The notes beneath the pieces are model-generated. The model was not told where the DNA came from. It was given only the letters and a program-made list of their open reading frames with translations, and searched no databases. The position numbers and the translations under genes are program-made. Shown here in pieces: positions 15,859 to 24,075 of a stretch of 27,141 nucleotides of DNA. The stretch covers positions 1-27,141 of the forward strand of contig CAZROT010000017.1 in NCBI GenBank assembly GCA_964601895.1, read 5' to 3'. Source of the stretch: CAZROT01 sp964601895 (GTDB taxonomy: Bacteria; Pseudomonadota; Gammaproteobacteria; Enterobacterales; Enterobacteriaceae). The number at the start of each line of letters is the position of its first letter. Positions within the stretch are counted from its first letter, which is position 1.

Positions 15859-16391
15859 TGAAATCGTTTAATAAAAATAATATAATCGACTTTTATTTCT
15901 CATACCCAATTCTAATTGATATAGTTTTGGTTACATTTATTTGGTTCTGCTCAAGTAATCTCTCCGTTATTGAGTTTAAGCTTGTAGACAAGGCAAATCA
16001 GATAAACATTTTACCTTACATCATTAGTGCTGATGTTTCGCTTGCAGGGTTTGTGCTTGCCGCACTTACAATCATTGTAACATTCAAATCGAACTTAAAA
16101 GCAAAAGGTATTGAGGATGCAAATAATGCTTTAGAAATGATATTTTCATCAAAACACTACGAAAGCATTATAAAGGTATTTAAAAAATCGCTGGTTGAAT
16201 TTGTTCTATGCTTTATTGTATTGTTTTTTGTTTGGGCTTCAACTGACAACTTATCAATAATATCAATTAATAAAATTGCTATTTCAGGTATAATTTTGAC
16301 AAGCTTAGCAATCATTCGAAGCCTATACATTTTGTTTGTAGTATTAAATTTGGACAAACACAAACGTTCAGAACCAAGTCAAAAAAAATAA
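15858..16391 (+). CDS. Four-TM membrane protein, second gene of the pair
   Basis: 177 residues starting at GTG (15858). The GTG start is favoured because it overlaps the previous stop by one base and the next in-frame Met would remove two membrane segments. Hydrophobic segments lie at about 11-33, 49-75, 110-130 and 137-163; the C-terminus is charged (LDKHKRSEPSQKK). A short cytosolic loop with NALEMIFSSKHYESIIKVFKKS separates segments 2 and 3. No known domain is recognised. A membrane partner or effector of the 310-aa protein is the simplest reading. Confidence 0.7.
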   Translation: MKSFNKNNIIDFYFSYPILIDIVLVTFIWFCSSNLSVIEFKLVDKANQINILPYIISADVSLAGFVLAALTIIVTFKSNLKAKGIEDANNALEMIFSSKHYESIIKVFKKSLVEFVLCFIVLFFVWASTDNLSIISINKIAISGIILTSLAIIRSLYILFVVLNLDKHKRSEPSQKK

Positions 16392-16606
16392 TAATTCTTT
16401 CTTTTTAATTGAAAACTTCGTGGCAAATTGTCTGCGTCTATATTTATATATTCAATACCAAAATCCCCTTAACACAAACCCCACCACCCAGCAAGCCCCT
16501 GCCAACACTATATGCAACAAAATAACCTTCCCGTAATTTATCAGGTCTTGCTGCCAGTATGGTAATGCTTTTTTCCGCATTCAGTAAACAAGTTAAAACA
16601 TCATAA

Positions 16607-17014
16607 TTATAGTCCTTTCTTTTCAAGTAAATTAATCAACCTGGCATTGAGACTAACAACACTTTCCATAAGCTTAAGCATCATCTTATTCTGTTCTTCA
16701 TTTCCAGTTTGTACGGTACCATGAATAGCAAAAGGTGAGTTTTGTACATTCTCAACAAAGTGAGAAGATGCTGCAACTGACAGCATTTGTAATGGATCAA
16801 TTTTGTAAAACTCTGCGATTTTTTGAATAATATCAACAGTAATCTTGCTTTCCCCTCTTTCATATTTTGTATAAGCTGCCTCTCCGATTCCAATATGCTT
16901 TGCAATTTCTGAAGCTTTTTTTTCTCTCAATACTCTTATGCGATAAAGATTTTTTCCGATTGTCTTGTTTTCTAATACAGAAAACTGATCCATCTCATTA
17001 AGCTTTGGCTTCAT
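16607..17014 (-). CDS. HTH_3 (Cro/CI-type) transcriptional regulator
   Basis: 135 residues. The HTH lies at about residues 19-75: IGKNLYRIRVLREKKASEIA, the helix pair GIGEAAYTKYERGES, then IIQKIAEFYKIDPLQML, the standard xenobiotic-response-element/Cro-CI pattern. The C-terminal 55 residues are a helical tail (KMMLKLMESVVSLNARLINL), probably for oligomerisation. There is no peptidase or ligand-binding domain. An alternative start is Met8. It is the only gene on the minus strand here and faces away from the SusCD operon. Two inverted repeats in its upstream region (17054-17077 and 17103-17118) are candidate operators, suggesting autoregulation. Confidence 0.85.
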   Translation of the reverse strand: MKPKLNEMDQFSVLENKTIGKNLYRIRVLREKKASEIAKHIGIGEAAYTKYERGESKITVDIIQKIAEFYKIDPLQMLSVAASSHFVENVQNSPFAIHGTVQTGNEEQNKMMLKLMESVVSLNARLINLLEKKGL

Positions 17015-17053
17015 AAAAAATTGTTGTATGAATTGATAAAATAGTTGTGTAAA

Positions 17054-17077
17054 ACTACTGAATTTATTTGCAGTAGT
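17054..17077. promoter_or_regulatory. Inverted repeat, candidate operator of the HTH gene
   Basis: ACTACTG (17054-17060) and CAGTAGT (17071-17077) are perfect 7-nt arms with a 10-nt spacer. It lies 40 nt upstream of the HTH_3 start, the usual place for autoregulation by Cro/CI-type repressors. Confidence 0.45.
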
Positions 17078-17102
17078 AAGTAGGATATTTCAACTTGCCA
17101 AT

Positions 17103-17118
17103 GACTATAAATATAGTC
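17103..17118. promoter_or_regulatory. Palindrome GACTATA-AA-TATAGTC
   Basis: Perfect 7-nt arms with a 2-nt centre, about 90 nt upstream of the HTH gene. Its geometry resembles the island palindromes, but its sequence is different. It could be a second operator or serve the rightward operon. Confidence 0.35.
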
Positions 17119-17233
17119 AAAAACATTACATTTGATGTTCTTCTAATAAGAAAAAAAGAAGGACTTCATTACAAGTCTCGAACTGAAAACCGCGAATTTT
17201 CAATGAACCGAGATGGTAGTGAAAGCCTGCTCT

Positions 17234-17372
17234 ATAACCATAGGGCGGGCTCCTATCAGCTTATCGGTTCATGGCCCTCGCGGTGCCACAGTTCGGTAAG
17301 ACGGGGCCTGCCCTATTGTTATTGGTTGAAAGCCCGGCCCCGCCTGCACAGACTTGCTAAACCAGCAGCAGG
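17234..17372 (+). ncRNA. Candidate structured RNA/leader upstream of the TlpA-SusCD operon
   Basis: An outer stem pairs ATAAC-C-ATAGGGCGGGCTCC (17234-17253) with GGGGCCTGCCCTAT-T-GTTAT (17303-17322): about 19 paired positions with few mismatches. Nested inside are CTTATCG/CGGTAAG and TGGC-CC...GG-T-GCCA around a TCGC loop. A second hairpin follows: CCTGC (17343-17347) and TGCT (17355-17358) with AGCA-GCAGG (17364-17372). A competing pairing is also possible between GGGGCC (17303-17308) and GGCCCC (17336-17341). The block is GC-rich within AT-rich flanks. It could be a cis-acting leader, a small RNA or a REP-like DNA element; no known RNA family is recognised. Confidence 0.35.
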
Positions 17373-17486
17373 TGAAACAGGTAATTGTCAAAAATCTATC
17401 TACACCTTATTTGGCCGCTCCCGGTGGCCACATCCTCTCCTGTTCGCCAACCACGCACAAGAATTTACAGTTCTATAAGATCATTT

Positions 17487-17621
17487 ATGCCCGCAAGCCG
17501 AAAAACCCAATCTGAAACCCGCCAAGAAAAAGCCGGCTTCGGGCTGCCGCATCTGGTCATCCTCTCTTTGCCGGCACTGCTGTCCATTTTATTATTCACT
17601 ACATCAATCAAACTGCAATGA
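17487..17621 (+). CDS. 44-aa single-TM peptide coupled to the TlpA gene
   Basis: A short ORF from ATG 17487 encodes a polar N-terminus (MPASRKTQSETRQEK) followed by a hydrophobic segment at about residues 21-40 (LVILSLPALLSILLF). Its stop TGA overlaps the ATG of the TlpA-like gene as ATGA (17618-17621), the classic arrangement for translational coupling. The frame is open further upstream (to 17385), but that part looks non-coding. It could be a small inner-membrane protein of the operon or a leader peptide that carries ribosomes to the TlpA start. No homologue is recognised, and a chance ORF cannot be excluded. Confidence 0.4.
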   Translation: MPASRKTQSETRQEKAGFGLPHLVILSLPALLSILLFTTSIKLQ

Positions 17622-18892
17622 GACTACTGTCCTTTTGCTTCCTGGCCATGCTATGGCCGGGGCTAAATACTATTGCCCAGCCGCCGGGGGCAAATATACG
17701 TCCCCTGTCCATCGGCGACACCGTCCCTGACCTTGTATTGAAAAACGTCATCAACCACCCCGTTTCTGAAATCCGGTTATCCGATTGGAAAGGTAAATTT
17801 ATCATCTTGGATTTTTGGGCCACCTGGTGCGGTCCCTGTTACAGAAAATTTCCCGAACTGGACAGTTTACAAAGTATATATAAAGATAAACTCCTTATTC
17901 TTGCCATTACCCGGGAGAAGATAGAAACTGTAAGAGGCTTTTTAGAAAGAACAAAAACGCTGAAAGAAATTCGGCTTCCATTGGTGGCTGCAGATACCCT
18001 CTTAAACACATTGTTTCCTAACCGTATCATTCCTCACTTGGTATGGATAGACCCGCAGCACAAATTGGCAGCCGTTACAGAAGCATCCTATCTCACTGGG
18101 TCTTCGGTTTTCAACTGGATAAATGACAAGCCGCTTAAACTTCCTTTAAAGGCAGACCGTTTTCCGTTTAACGCGAATAAAAACATAGGAGAAAACCTTG
18201 GAAAAGAAGCTGCTTCAATACTCCGTAATAGCCGGTCGCTATATGGTTATATTCAAGGTTGGGCAACGATGTCCGGGGAGCGTAATACTACTGCCGGGAC
18301 TTACAGGTACTTTATCAATATGCCCTTATTGCAATTATACAGACTGGCTGTTGGAAGCTCAATACCGGATTTTAGTAAAAAAATTTTTGCAGACGTCAGG
18401 GACTCCTCAGCCTTATATATACCAGCAACAGTCAATGTAAACGAATGGTTGGAACAAAACACCTACTCCTACGAATTGATAACAGGTAATGAAACCGGAG
18501 ATAAGGCCTGGAAAATGCTTATGCTGGAAGACTTGAATAACAGCCTTCCATTAATCGGAACTATTGAGAAAAAAAAACTTTTAAACCTGAAAATAATAAA
18601 AAGAAAAAAAGAACAAGAGCGTCATTCTAAACTGATAAAATATCTCGATTCGCATTTTCCGGATGGTAGAATTTGGACAAATGACAAAACAAGCGACAAA
18701 AACCGGAGACTGGGCTTTATACCACCTGACGGTACAAAGTTTAAACAAATTAAAAAAAACCTGCGATCAATTGGCTACGCTGTTTCAAAGTCACACACGA
18801 TAATAGAGGTGTTTGTGATAAGAGACAAACGTAATGAGGCTTATTCCTATAAACCAGTGCTGAACGCTGAAGCCGAAAAAAATGATTTCTGA
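17618..18892 (+). CDS. TlpA-family thioredoxin-like protein with long C-terminal extension
   Basis: 424 residues. A signal peptide (about 1-20, NTIAQ) precedes a TlpA-like thioredoxin domain (about 30-165) with FWATWCGPC, catalytic C71 and C74, and a candidate cis-proline at P139 (RIIPHLVWID). The remaining 250 residues form an extension with no motif I recognise; proteins of this length with an N-terminal TlpA domain are typical next to SusC/SusD pairs in Chitinophagaceae and Sphingobacteriaceae. Such proteins act in the periplasm as disulfide reductases. It is followed 19 nt later by susC, so it is part of the SusCD operon. The link suggests uptake of a cysteine-containing or peptide substrate, but this is inference. 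Confidence 0.85.
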   Translation: MRLLSFCFLAMLWPGLNTIAQPPGANIRPLSIGDTVPDLVLKNVINHPVSEIRLSDWKGKFIILDFWATWCGPCYRKFPELDSLQSIYKDKLLILAITREKIETVRGFLERTKTLKEIRLPLVAADTLLNTLFPNRIIPHLVWIDPQHKLAAVTEASYLTGSSVFNWINDKPLKLPLKADRFPFNANKNIGENLGKEAASILRNSRSLYGYIQGWATMSGERNTTAGTYRYFINMPLLQLYRLAVGSSIPDFSKKIFADVRDSSALYIPATVNVNEWLEQNTYSYELITGNETGDKAWKMLMLEDLNNSLPLIGTIEKKKLLNLKIIKRKKEQERHSKLIKYLDSHFPDGRIWTNDKTSDKNRRLGFIPPDGTKFKQIKKNLRSIGYAVSKSHTIIEVFVIRDKRNEAYSYKPVLNAEAEKNDF

Positions 18893-18911
18893 AAAAACAA
18901 ACTTCAATGAA

Positions 18912-21900
18912 ATGAAAAAATCTATATATAGCATACTGATATTTCTGTTCCCATTTCTTTGTGCGGCACAGGCTGTTACGATGAAGGGAGTAATATCTGA
19001 TGAAGATGGCGCCCCAGTCCCTGCGGCAACTATAATATTGAAACGAACCAACCATGCTGTACTTTCTGACGCAAGGGGGAATTTTAGTTTTTCAAATACT
19101 CTCCTGACCGATACGATCGTTGTTACTGTAGCAGGGTTTGAATCTGTATTAATGCGAAACAATGAAACGGGATGGTTGAGCATAAAATTAAAACGGCTTG
19201 CGGGAGTGCTGGGTGAAGTGATGGTGAACACAGGGTATCAGTCATTGCCAAAAGAAAGAAGTTCGGGTTCATTCGTAACAGTTAGTAACCTGCAGCTTAA
19301 TGAACAAACTGGCCTGAATATTCTGGAGCGGCTTCAGGCAGTTGCAGGTAGCGTCTTGTTTGACAACAAAACTCAGTCATCGCAGCGCACAATGAATATT
19401 TCCATTAGGGGACTATCTACGATCAATGGCCCGCAGGACCCGTTGGTAATAGTAGATAATTTCCCTTATGAGGGGGACATAAATAATATCAACCCCGCTG
19501 ATGTGGAAAATATTACAATACTGCGGGATGCCGCCGCAGCATCTATATGGGGAACCAGGGCCGGCAATGGGGTAATTGTCATCACCACCAAAAATGGGAA
19601 GTTCAACCAGCCTCTCAAAATTGAAATGGGCACTTCCTTCATCACAACAGACATGCCTGATCTGTATTATTTGCCCCAAATTAGTCCTTCTGATTATATT
19701 GATGTGGAGCAGATGTTGTTTAACAATGGATATTTTAACAATACGATCAACAGTCTGTCACGTCCGGCGTTAACCCCTGCAGTTGAGATATTTTTAAAGT
19801 CCCGAAATGGTTTAAAATCCTCTATGGATTCAGCATCACAAATTTATTTTCTAAAATCCATTGACAGCCGGGAACAGTACTCAAGGTTTGTATACAGGAA
19901 TAATGTTACCAATCAGGTATTCCTGAACCTGCGCGGAGGAAGCACTAATATGGCATGGTTTATTTCAGGCAATGTGGACAGAAACACCAACGAACTGGCA
20001 TCCCGCTATAACCGTGCAAATCTCCAGGTAAAGAATACGTACCGGCCACTAAAGAACCTCCAGATAAGTATGAATGTATTATACACGAATAGCAGGAGTG
20101 AAAACGGAAGACCGGCATATAATTCTGTCACGATTGGCACGAGGTCTGTTCCCTATTTACGACTTGCTGATGAAGTGGGAAATCCGCTCCCCGTTTCAAT
20201 AAATTACAGAGACGTTTTCACTGATACAGCAGGGGGTGGTCGCTTACTCAACTGGAAGTATTATCCACTCGAAGAATATAAGCATAACACTTCTACTGTC
20301 AGGCTGCATAATATTCTTGCTTCAGCGGCCATGCAATATAAGCTTGCAAATGGCATCAGTGCAGAAATGACATACCAATATCAAACACAAATAAATGCAA
20401 CTGAATCCTTGGCTGAGATTGAAAGTTATTCAGCTCGAAATATTATTAACAGGTTTTCTCAACTTAACAGTACAACAGGTATCATAACTTATAAGGTTCC
20501 TTTGGGGGGCATACTTAACCGTTCCAATTCCTCTGTTACTTCAGGTAACATAAGAACCCAGTTAAATTTAAACAGAAATTTCGGACGGCACTCTGTGGCA
20601 GCGCTGGCTGGTGCTGAAACACGGGAAATTAGAACGAAAACCAATGCAGACAGGGTATATGGTTATAACAGCGAATTTTTGACTACATCAGTGGTTGATC
20701 TTAGCAACCCCTATCCCACTTTTATATCCGGAAGCCAGGAGTACATCCCGGGCGGGCCATCATTTACGGAGAAACTTAACCGGTTTGTTTCCATTTTTTG
20801 CAATGCGGCCTACACATACAAAGCCAGGTATGTGGCATCTTTTAGCTTTCGCAAAGATGCATCCAATATGTTTGGGGTCAATACGAATGAAAAATGGAAT
20901 CCATTATGGTCAGCTGGGCTTGGATGGGATATAAGTAAAGAGAACTTTTTTAATACGAGTTTTTTTGAGTTTCTTAAACTAAGAGCGACCTATGGAATAA
21001 GCGGCAATCTGGATCCGGCAAGATCGGCAATTACGGTTATGGAACATCAGGGAGGTGCGATTTACTCCGGTCTTCCCCAGGGGGTGATAGTTCAGTATGC
21101 CAACCCGGAACTTCGATGGGAAAAAGTGAAGATGTGGAATATTGGAGTGGACTTTACAGTAAAGAAAGGCGCAATTTCTGGAAACATTGAGTATTACCAT
21201 AAACGTGGGTTTGACCTCTTTGGCCCCACCCCGGTTGACTATACTTCAATAAATAGAAGTACTGTAGTCAGGAATGTAGCTGCAATGAAAGGAAATGGTG
21301 TGGATATAAAAGTTACATCAGTCAATCTTAAAAGAAAACTTAATTGGGAATCAACCGTGCTGCTTAGTACGAATAGGAGTATAACGACTGAATATTACAG
21401 GGGAGCGGCGTCCGGCAATGACTTCTTTGTAAGTTGGGGATCATCATTGTCCCCGGTACCTGGAAAACCCATTTATGCAATAAGCAGCTATAAATGGGGT
21501 GGGTTGGATCCCGTAAACGGCAACCCCAGGGGGTATATTAATGATAGTCTTAGTACCGATTACACGGCGTTGACTGGATCGAATGTACAAAATACAGTAC
21601 TCAGCGGTTCGTCTGTCCCGGTGTGCTTCGGATCGCTGCAAAATAGTTTTCGGTGGAATGGCATCTCAGTTTCATTCAATCTTTCCTGGAAATTAGGATA
21701 TTGGATGAGAAGGTCTGCTCTAAGCTACGACCAGCTTTATTCAAGCGGCAAAGGACATGAGGAATACGCAAGAAGATGGCAGAAGCCTGGTGATGAAATA
21801 TTCACAAACGTTCCGTCAGCCATTTATCCTTCGAATACAAGGCGGGATCAATTCTATCAGCTTTCAGAAGCGACTATACTACGAGGCGATCATATCAGGT

Positions 21901-22097
21901 GGCAATATATTAACGTCGCATATGACTTGGCAGAATCGGTTTGTAAATGGGCGAAGTTCAAAAAAGTACAGCTTTATCTAAATGGTGCTAATCTTGGCAT
22001 CCTATGGAAAGCGAATCGGTACAATATTGATCCTGATTTCGAATCGACCTACCCTGCACCGGTTCGCATTACAATGGGAGTAAGAACGGAATTCTAA
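18912..22097 (+). CDS. susC-like: SusC/RagA-family TonB-linked outer-membrane transporter
   Basis: 1061 residues from the ATG at 18912, chosen over an overlapping upstream start (18882) because it gives the signal peptide MKKSIYSILIFLFPFLCAAQ. Next come a carboxypeptidase-regulatory-like domain (GVISDEDGAPVPAATIIL, about 25-100) and a plug with SusC signatures: MNISIRGLSTINGPQDPLVIVDN, quoted in part as ISIRGLST and DPLVIVDN, then NPADVENITILRDAAAASIWG and NGVIVITTKNGK. The rest is a 22-strand-type barrel. There is no N-terminal STN domain, so sigma/anti-sigma (FecI/FecR) control is not expected. SusC imports substrates captured by the SusD lipoprotein encoded 26 nt downstream. No polysaccharide-degrading enzyme is nearby, so a glycan substrate is not supported. 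Confidence 0.95.
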   Translation: MKKSIYSILIFLFPFLCAAQAVTMKGVISDEDGAPVPAATIILKRTNHAVLSDARGNFSFSNTLLTDTIVVTVAGFESVLMRNNETGWLSIKLKRLAGVLGEVMVNTGYQSLPKERSSGSFVTVSNLQLNEQTGLNILERLQAVAGSVLFDNKTQSSQRTMNISIRGLSTINGPQDPLVIVDNFPYEGDINNINPADVENITILRDAAAASIWGTRAGNGVIVITTKNGKFNQPLKIEMGTSFITTDMPDLYYLPQISPSDYIDVEQMLFNNGYFNNTINSLSRPALTPAVEIFLKSRNGLKSSMDSASQIYFLKSIDSREQYSRFVYRNNVTNQVFLNLRGGSTNMAWFISGNVDRNTNELASRYNRANLQVKNTYRPLKNLQISMNVLYTNSRSENGRPAYNSVTIGTRSVPYLRLADEVGNPLPVSINYRDVFTDTAGGGRLLNWKYYPLEEYKHNTSTVRLHNILASAAMQYKLANGISAEMTYQYQTQINATESLAEIESYSARNIINRFSQLNSTTGIITYKVPLGGILNRSNSSVTSGNIRTQLNLNRNFGRHSVAALAGAETREIRTKTNADRVYGYNSEFLTTSVVDLSNPYPTFISGSQEYIPGGPSFTEKLNRFVSIFCNAAYTYKARYVASFSFRKDASNMFGVNTNEKWNPLWSAGLGWDISKENFFNTSFFEFLKLRATYGISGNLDPARSAITVMEHQGGAIYSGLPQGVIVQYANPELRWEKVKMWNIGVDFTVKKGAISGNIEYYHKRGFDLFGPTPVDYTSINRSTVVRNVAAMKGNGVDIKVTSVNLKRKLNWESTVLLSTNRSITTEYYRGAASGNDFFVSWGSSLSPVPGKPIYAISSYKWGGLDPVNGNPRGYINDSLSTDYTALTGSNVQNTVLSGSSVPVCFGSLQNSFRWNGISVSFNLSWKLGYWMRRSALSYDQLYSSGKGHEEYARRWQKPGDEIFTNVPSAIYPSNTRRDQFYQLSEATILRGDHIRWQYINVAYDLAESVCKWAKFKKVQLYLNGANLGILWKANRYNIDPDFESTYPAPVRITMGVRTEF

Positions 22098-22123
22098 TCC
22101 TTTTATCACTTAAAATAAATATC

Positions 22124-23479
22124 ATGTTGTTAAGAAATATTTTATTACTGTTTTGTGGATCAATGCTGATTAGTTCTTGTAGGAAATATCTGGATGCTAA
22201 ACCAGACAAAGCCCTTGTTGTTCCATCCACACTCGCAGATATCAGGGCTTTGCTAGATAATCCTTCTGTTATGAATTCCAAAGGGCCCTTTTCAGATGAA
22301 GCGTTGGCAGATAATTATTTTCTGCCTCCAGCTGCATATCAGGCAGCTGGTAACAATGGTAGATTGCTTTATACCTGGAGTTTGTCCGATTATACCCTGA
22401 CTACCAGCGATTGGTCATTAGCATACGAAGCTGTGTATTATTCCAATATAGCACTGGAGAATTTAACAAACATTCAAAGAACAGAGAGCAATAAGAGTGA
22501 ATGGGATAATATCATGGGAATGGCCTTGCTCTTCAGGGCAAGATCATTTCTTCATGCCGCTTTTATTTATGCAAAAACTTATGATGAATCTACAGCAGAG
22601 TCAGATCTTGGTATAGTGATAAGAACCTCCACTGACTTTAATATTCCTTCAGCAAGGACAACCGTAAAAAGAACCTATGACCAGGTAATCAGCGATATAA
22701 AAATAGCTTCGGGTCTGCTGCCGGAAGTATCACCACATCCAATGCGACCTGCGAAGGTGGCTGCCTATGGTCTTCTTTCAAGGGCATATCTGTCAATGAG
22801 AAAATACGATAGCTGTTTTAAATATGCTGATTTGTGCTTACAGTTCTATAGCCAGCTAATGGACTATAATACAATATCTGTTGCGCCTACTGTCACTAGG
22901 TCTTTCAGTATATTTAATCCCGAAGTGATATGGCATCAGCGGGCTCAGCCTGTCTTTTCCAATGTGATCACAACTTTATGCCGGGCGGATTCTTTGCTTT
23001 ATCAGTCATATGAAACAAACGACCTTCGGAAAAATTTGTTCTGGCTCCAAAGACCGGATGGTTACCAGTTTCGGGGCTCATATAATGGAAATGCAGATCA
23101 TTTTAATGGCATTGCCACGGATGAAATTTACTTAATGAGGGCTGAATGCCTGGCAAGAAGTGGGAGAACGGATGAAGCAATGTCTGATTTAAACAAATTG
23201 CTGATACATCGATGGAAGACAGGAGCCTTTTCTGAATTAACAGCAAATAATGCTGATGATGCCTTAAGGATGATTTTGACAGAACGACGTAAGGAACTTG
23301 TTTTTCGCGGGCTAAGATGGATGGATATTAAGCGCCTGAACAAGGAAGCCGCAAATATTTCAATTGTTCGAATCGTAAATGGAAACACATTTACACTACC
23401 GCCAAATGACAACAGATTCGCTCTAGCATTGCCCTCTGACTTGATCGCCATGTGGGGACTATTACAAAATCCTGGTTAA
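22124..23479 (+). CDS. susD-like: SusD/RagB-family substrate-binding lipoprotein
   Basis: 451 residues. The lipoprotein signal ends LISSC with the lipidated Cys at residue 19. The protein is helical and TPR-like, with SusD landmarks: RKYLDAKPDKALVVPSTLAD just after the Cys, ALLFRARSFLHAAFIYAKTY near 130-145, AAYGLLSRAYLSMRKYDSC near 207-225, and the C-terminal LMRAECLARSGRTDEAM and LTERRKELVFRGLRWMDIKR block. It is somewhat shorter than typical SusD proteins (about 500-550). It pairs with the SusC barrel just upstream as the cell-surface lid. A hairpin terminator follows directly, so it ends the operon. Confidence 0.93.
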   Translation: MLLRNILLLFCGSMLISSCRKYLDAKPDKALVVPSTLADIRALLDNPSVMNSKGPFSDEALADNYFLPPAAYQAAGNNGRLLYTWSLSDYTLTTSDWSLAYEAVYYSNIALENLTNIQRTESNKSEWDNIMGMALLFRARSFLHAAFIYAKTYDESTAESDLGIVIRTSTDFNIPSARTTVKRTYDQVISDIKIASGLLPEVSPHPMRPAKVAAYGLLSRAYLSMRKYDSCFKYADLCLQFYSQLMDYNTISVAPTVTRSFSIFNPEVIWHQRAQPVFSNVITTLCRADSLLYQSYETNDLRKNLFWLQRPDGYQFRGSYNGNADHFNGIATDEIYLMRAECLARSGRTDEAMSDLNKLLIHRWKTGAFSELTANNADDALRMILTERRKELVFRGLRWMDIKRLNKEAANISIVRIVNGNTFTLPPNDNRFALALPSDLIAMWGLLQNPG

Positions 23480-23484
23480 GCTAT

Positions 23485-23514
23485 AAAGGGGCTACCTTTA
23501 TAAGTAGCCCTTTT
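23485..23514. terminator. Bidirectional hairpin terminator
   Basis: AAAGGGGCTAC and GTAGCCCTTT pair with one bulged G around a short AU-rich loop, followed by TTTTATATT on the plus strand. On the minus strand the stem is followed by CTTTATAG. It lies between the convergent susD and DUF6520-like genes and can serve both. Confidence 0.75.
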
Positions 23515-23534
23515 ATATTAACATCGTTTGCTAA

Positions 23535-23906
23535 TTAATTATCAAAGTTCCTGTACCGCAAATCGGTCACTCCACCGCCGGTTATTGGGGTCATTTCCGA
23601 TCCTTCTCCTTCTGTGTTAACTACCGAAGGTCTTGCATCCACCCCGGATGTGCCTGTAATACTAGTCGTTGCAAGAACGCACCCGTTTTTTGTCCCGGGG
23701 CAGAATGCCTGGTCAAAGGCATCCTCATCCTCCAATTCAACCCAAAGGCTTTCGTCGTCCTCCTGGCCGGGTGATCCGGTGAAATAAAAGTAATAAACAT
23801 TATTACCGGGCTTGACACCATCGTTGGATGCATTGCTCTCGCCAACTAAAGAGAATACAAACAGTGCGCAAACAATCACGGGCAAAAAATATTTTAGCCA
23901 TTTCAT
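23535..23906 (-). CDS. Small secreted DUF6520-like protein
   Basis: 123 residues from the Met at 23906, which gives a good signal peptide (MKWLKYFLPVIVCALFVFS, cleavage probably after NAS). A longer frame starts at 23942 but adds a charged tail before the signal. The mature part is acidic and Gly/Thr-rich, with YYFYFTGSPG, a CPGTKNGC cysteine pair and a C-terminal GGGVTDLRYRNFDN. The layout resembles DUF6520, short exported Bacteroidota proteins of unknown function with a C-x(n)-C segment. It is convergent with the SusCD operon and shares its terminator. A link between its cysteine pair and the operon's TlpA protein is only a guess. Confidence 0.6.
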   Translation of the reverse strand: MKWLKYFLPVIVCALFVFSLVGESNASNDGVKPGNNVYYFYFTGSPGQEDDESLWVELEDEDAFDQAFCPGTKNGCVLATTSITGTSGVDARPSVVNTEGEGSEMTPITGGGVTDLRYRNFDN

Positions 23907-24075
23907 TTTGTGGGTTGCTTTTCTATTCTCAAAAAGCAACAAAAACTTTAGGTAAATGAATTGCCTACTTTCTTCGCAGGTGTTCGGCTTTTCCTGTCAT
24001 GCATGAAAACCAAAGCTGGAAAATTTTGGGGGAAAGGGGTCGCTGGAAACGACAAGAAAACAATACATTCGGGTA

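Larger units (their letters stand above)
17015..17486. other. Intergenic region with operators and strong secondary structure
   Basis: About 470 nt. It holds two inverted repeats near the HTH gene and a foldable GC-rich block (17234-17372). A 127-codon frame (17095-17478) crosses it, but the Arg/His/Pro-rich translation and TTG start argue against a gene. Confidence 0.55.

Noticed and set aside
16444..16626. 60-codon minus-strand frame after the HTH gene, possible small downstream gene
   Set aside because: Only a TTG start, overlapping the HTH gene end, and no recognisable feature; the middle reads fairly well (AARPDKLREGYFVAYS), so a decayed gene remains possible.
17234..17322. Integron attC-like site
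   Set aside because: The stem ends do not match the RYYYAAC/GTTRRRY core sites, and no integrase is present.
17095..17478. 127-codon plus-strand ORF
   Set aside because: TTG start, Arg/His/Pro-rich composition and strong hairpins across it point to structured non-coding DNA.
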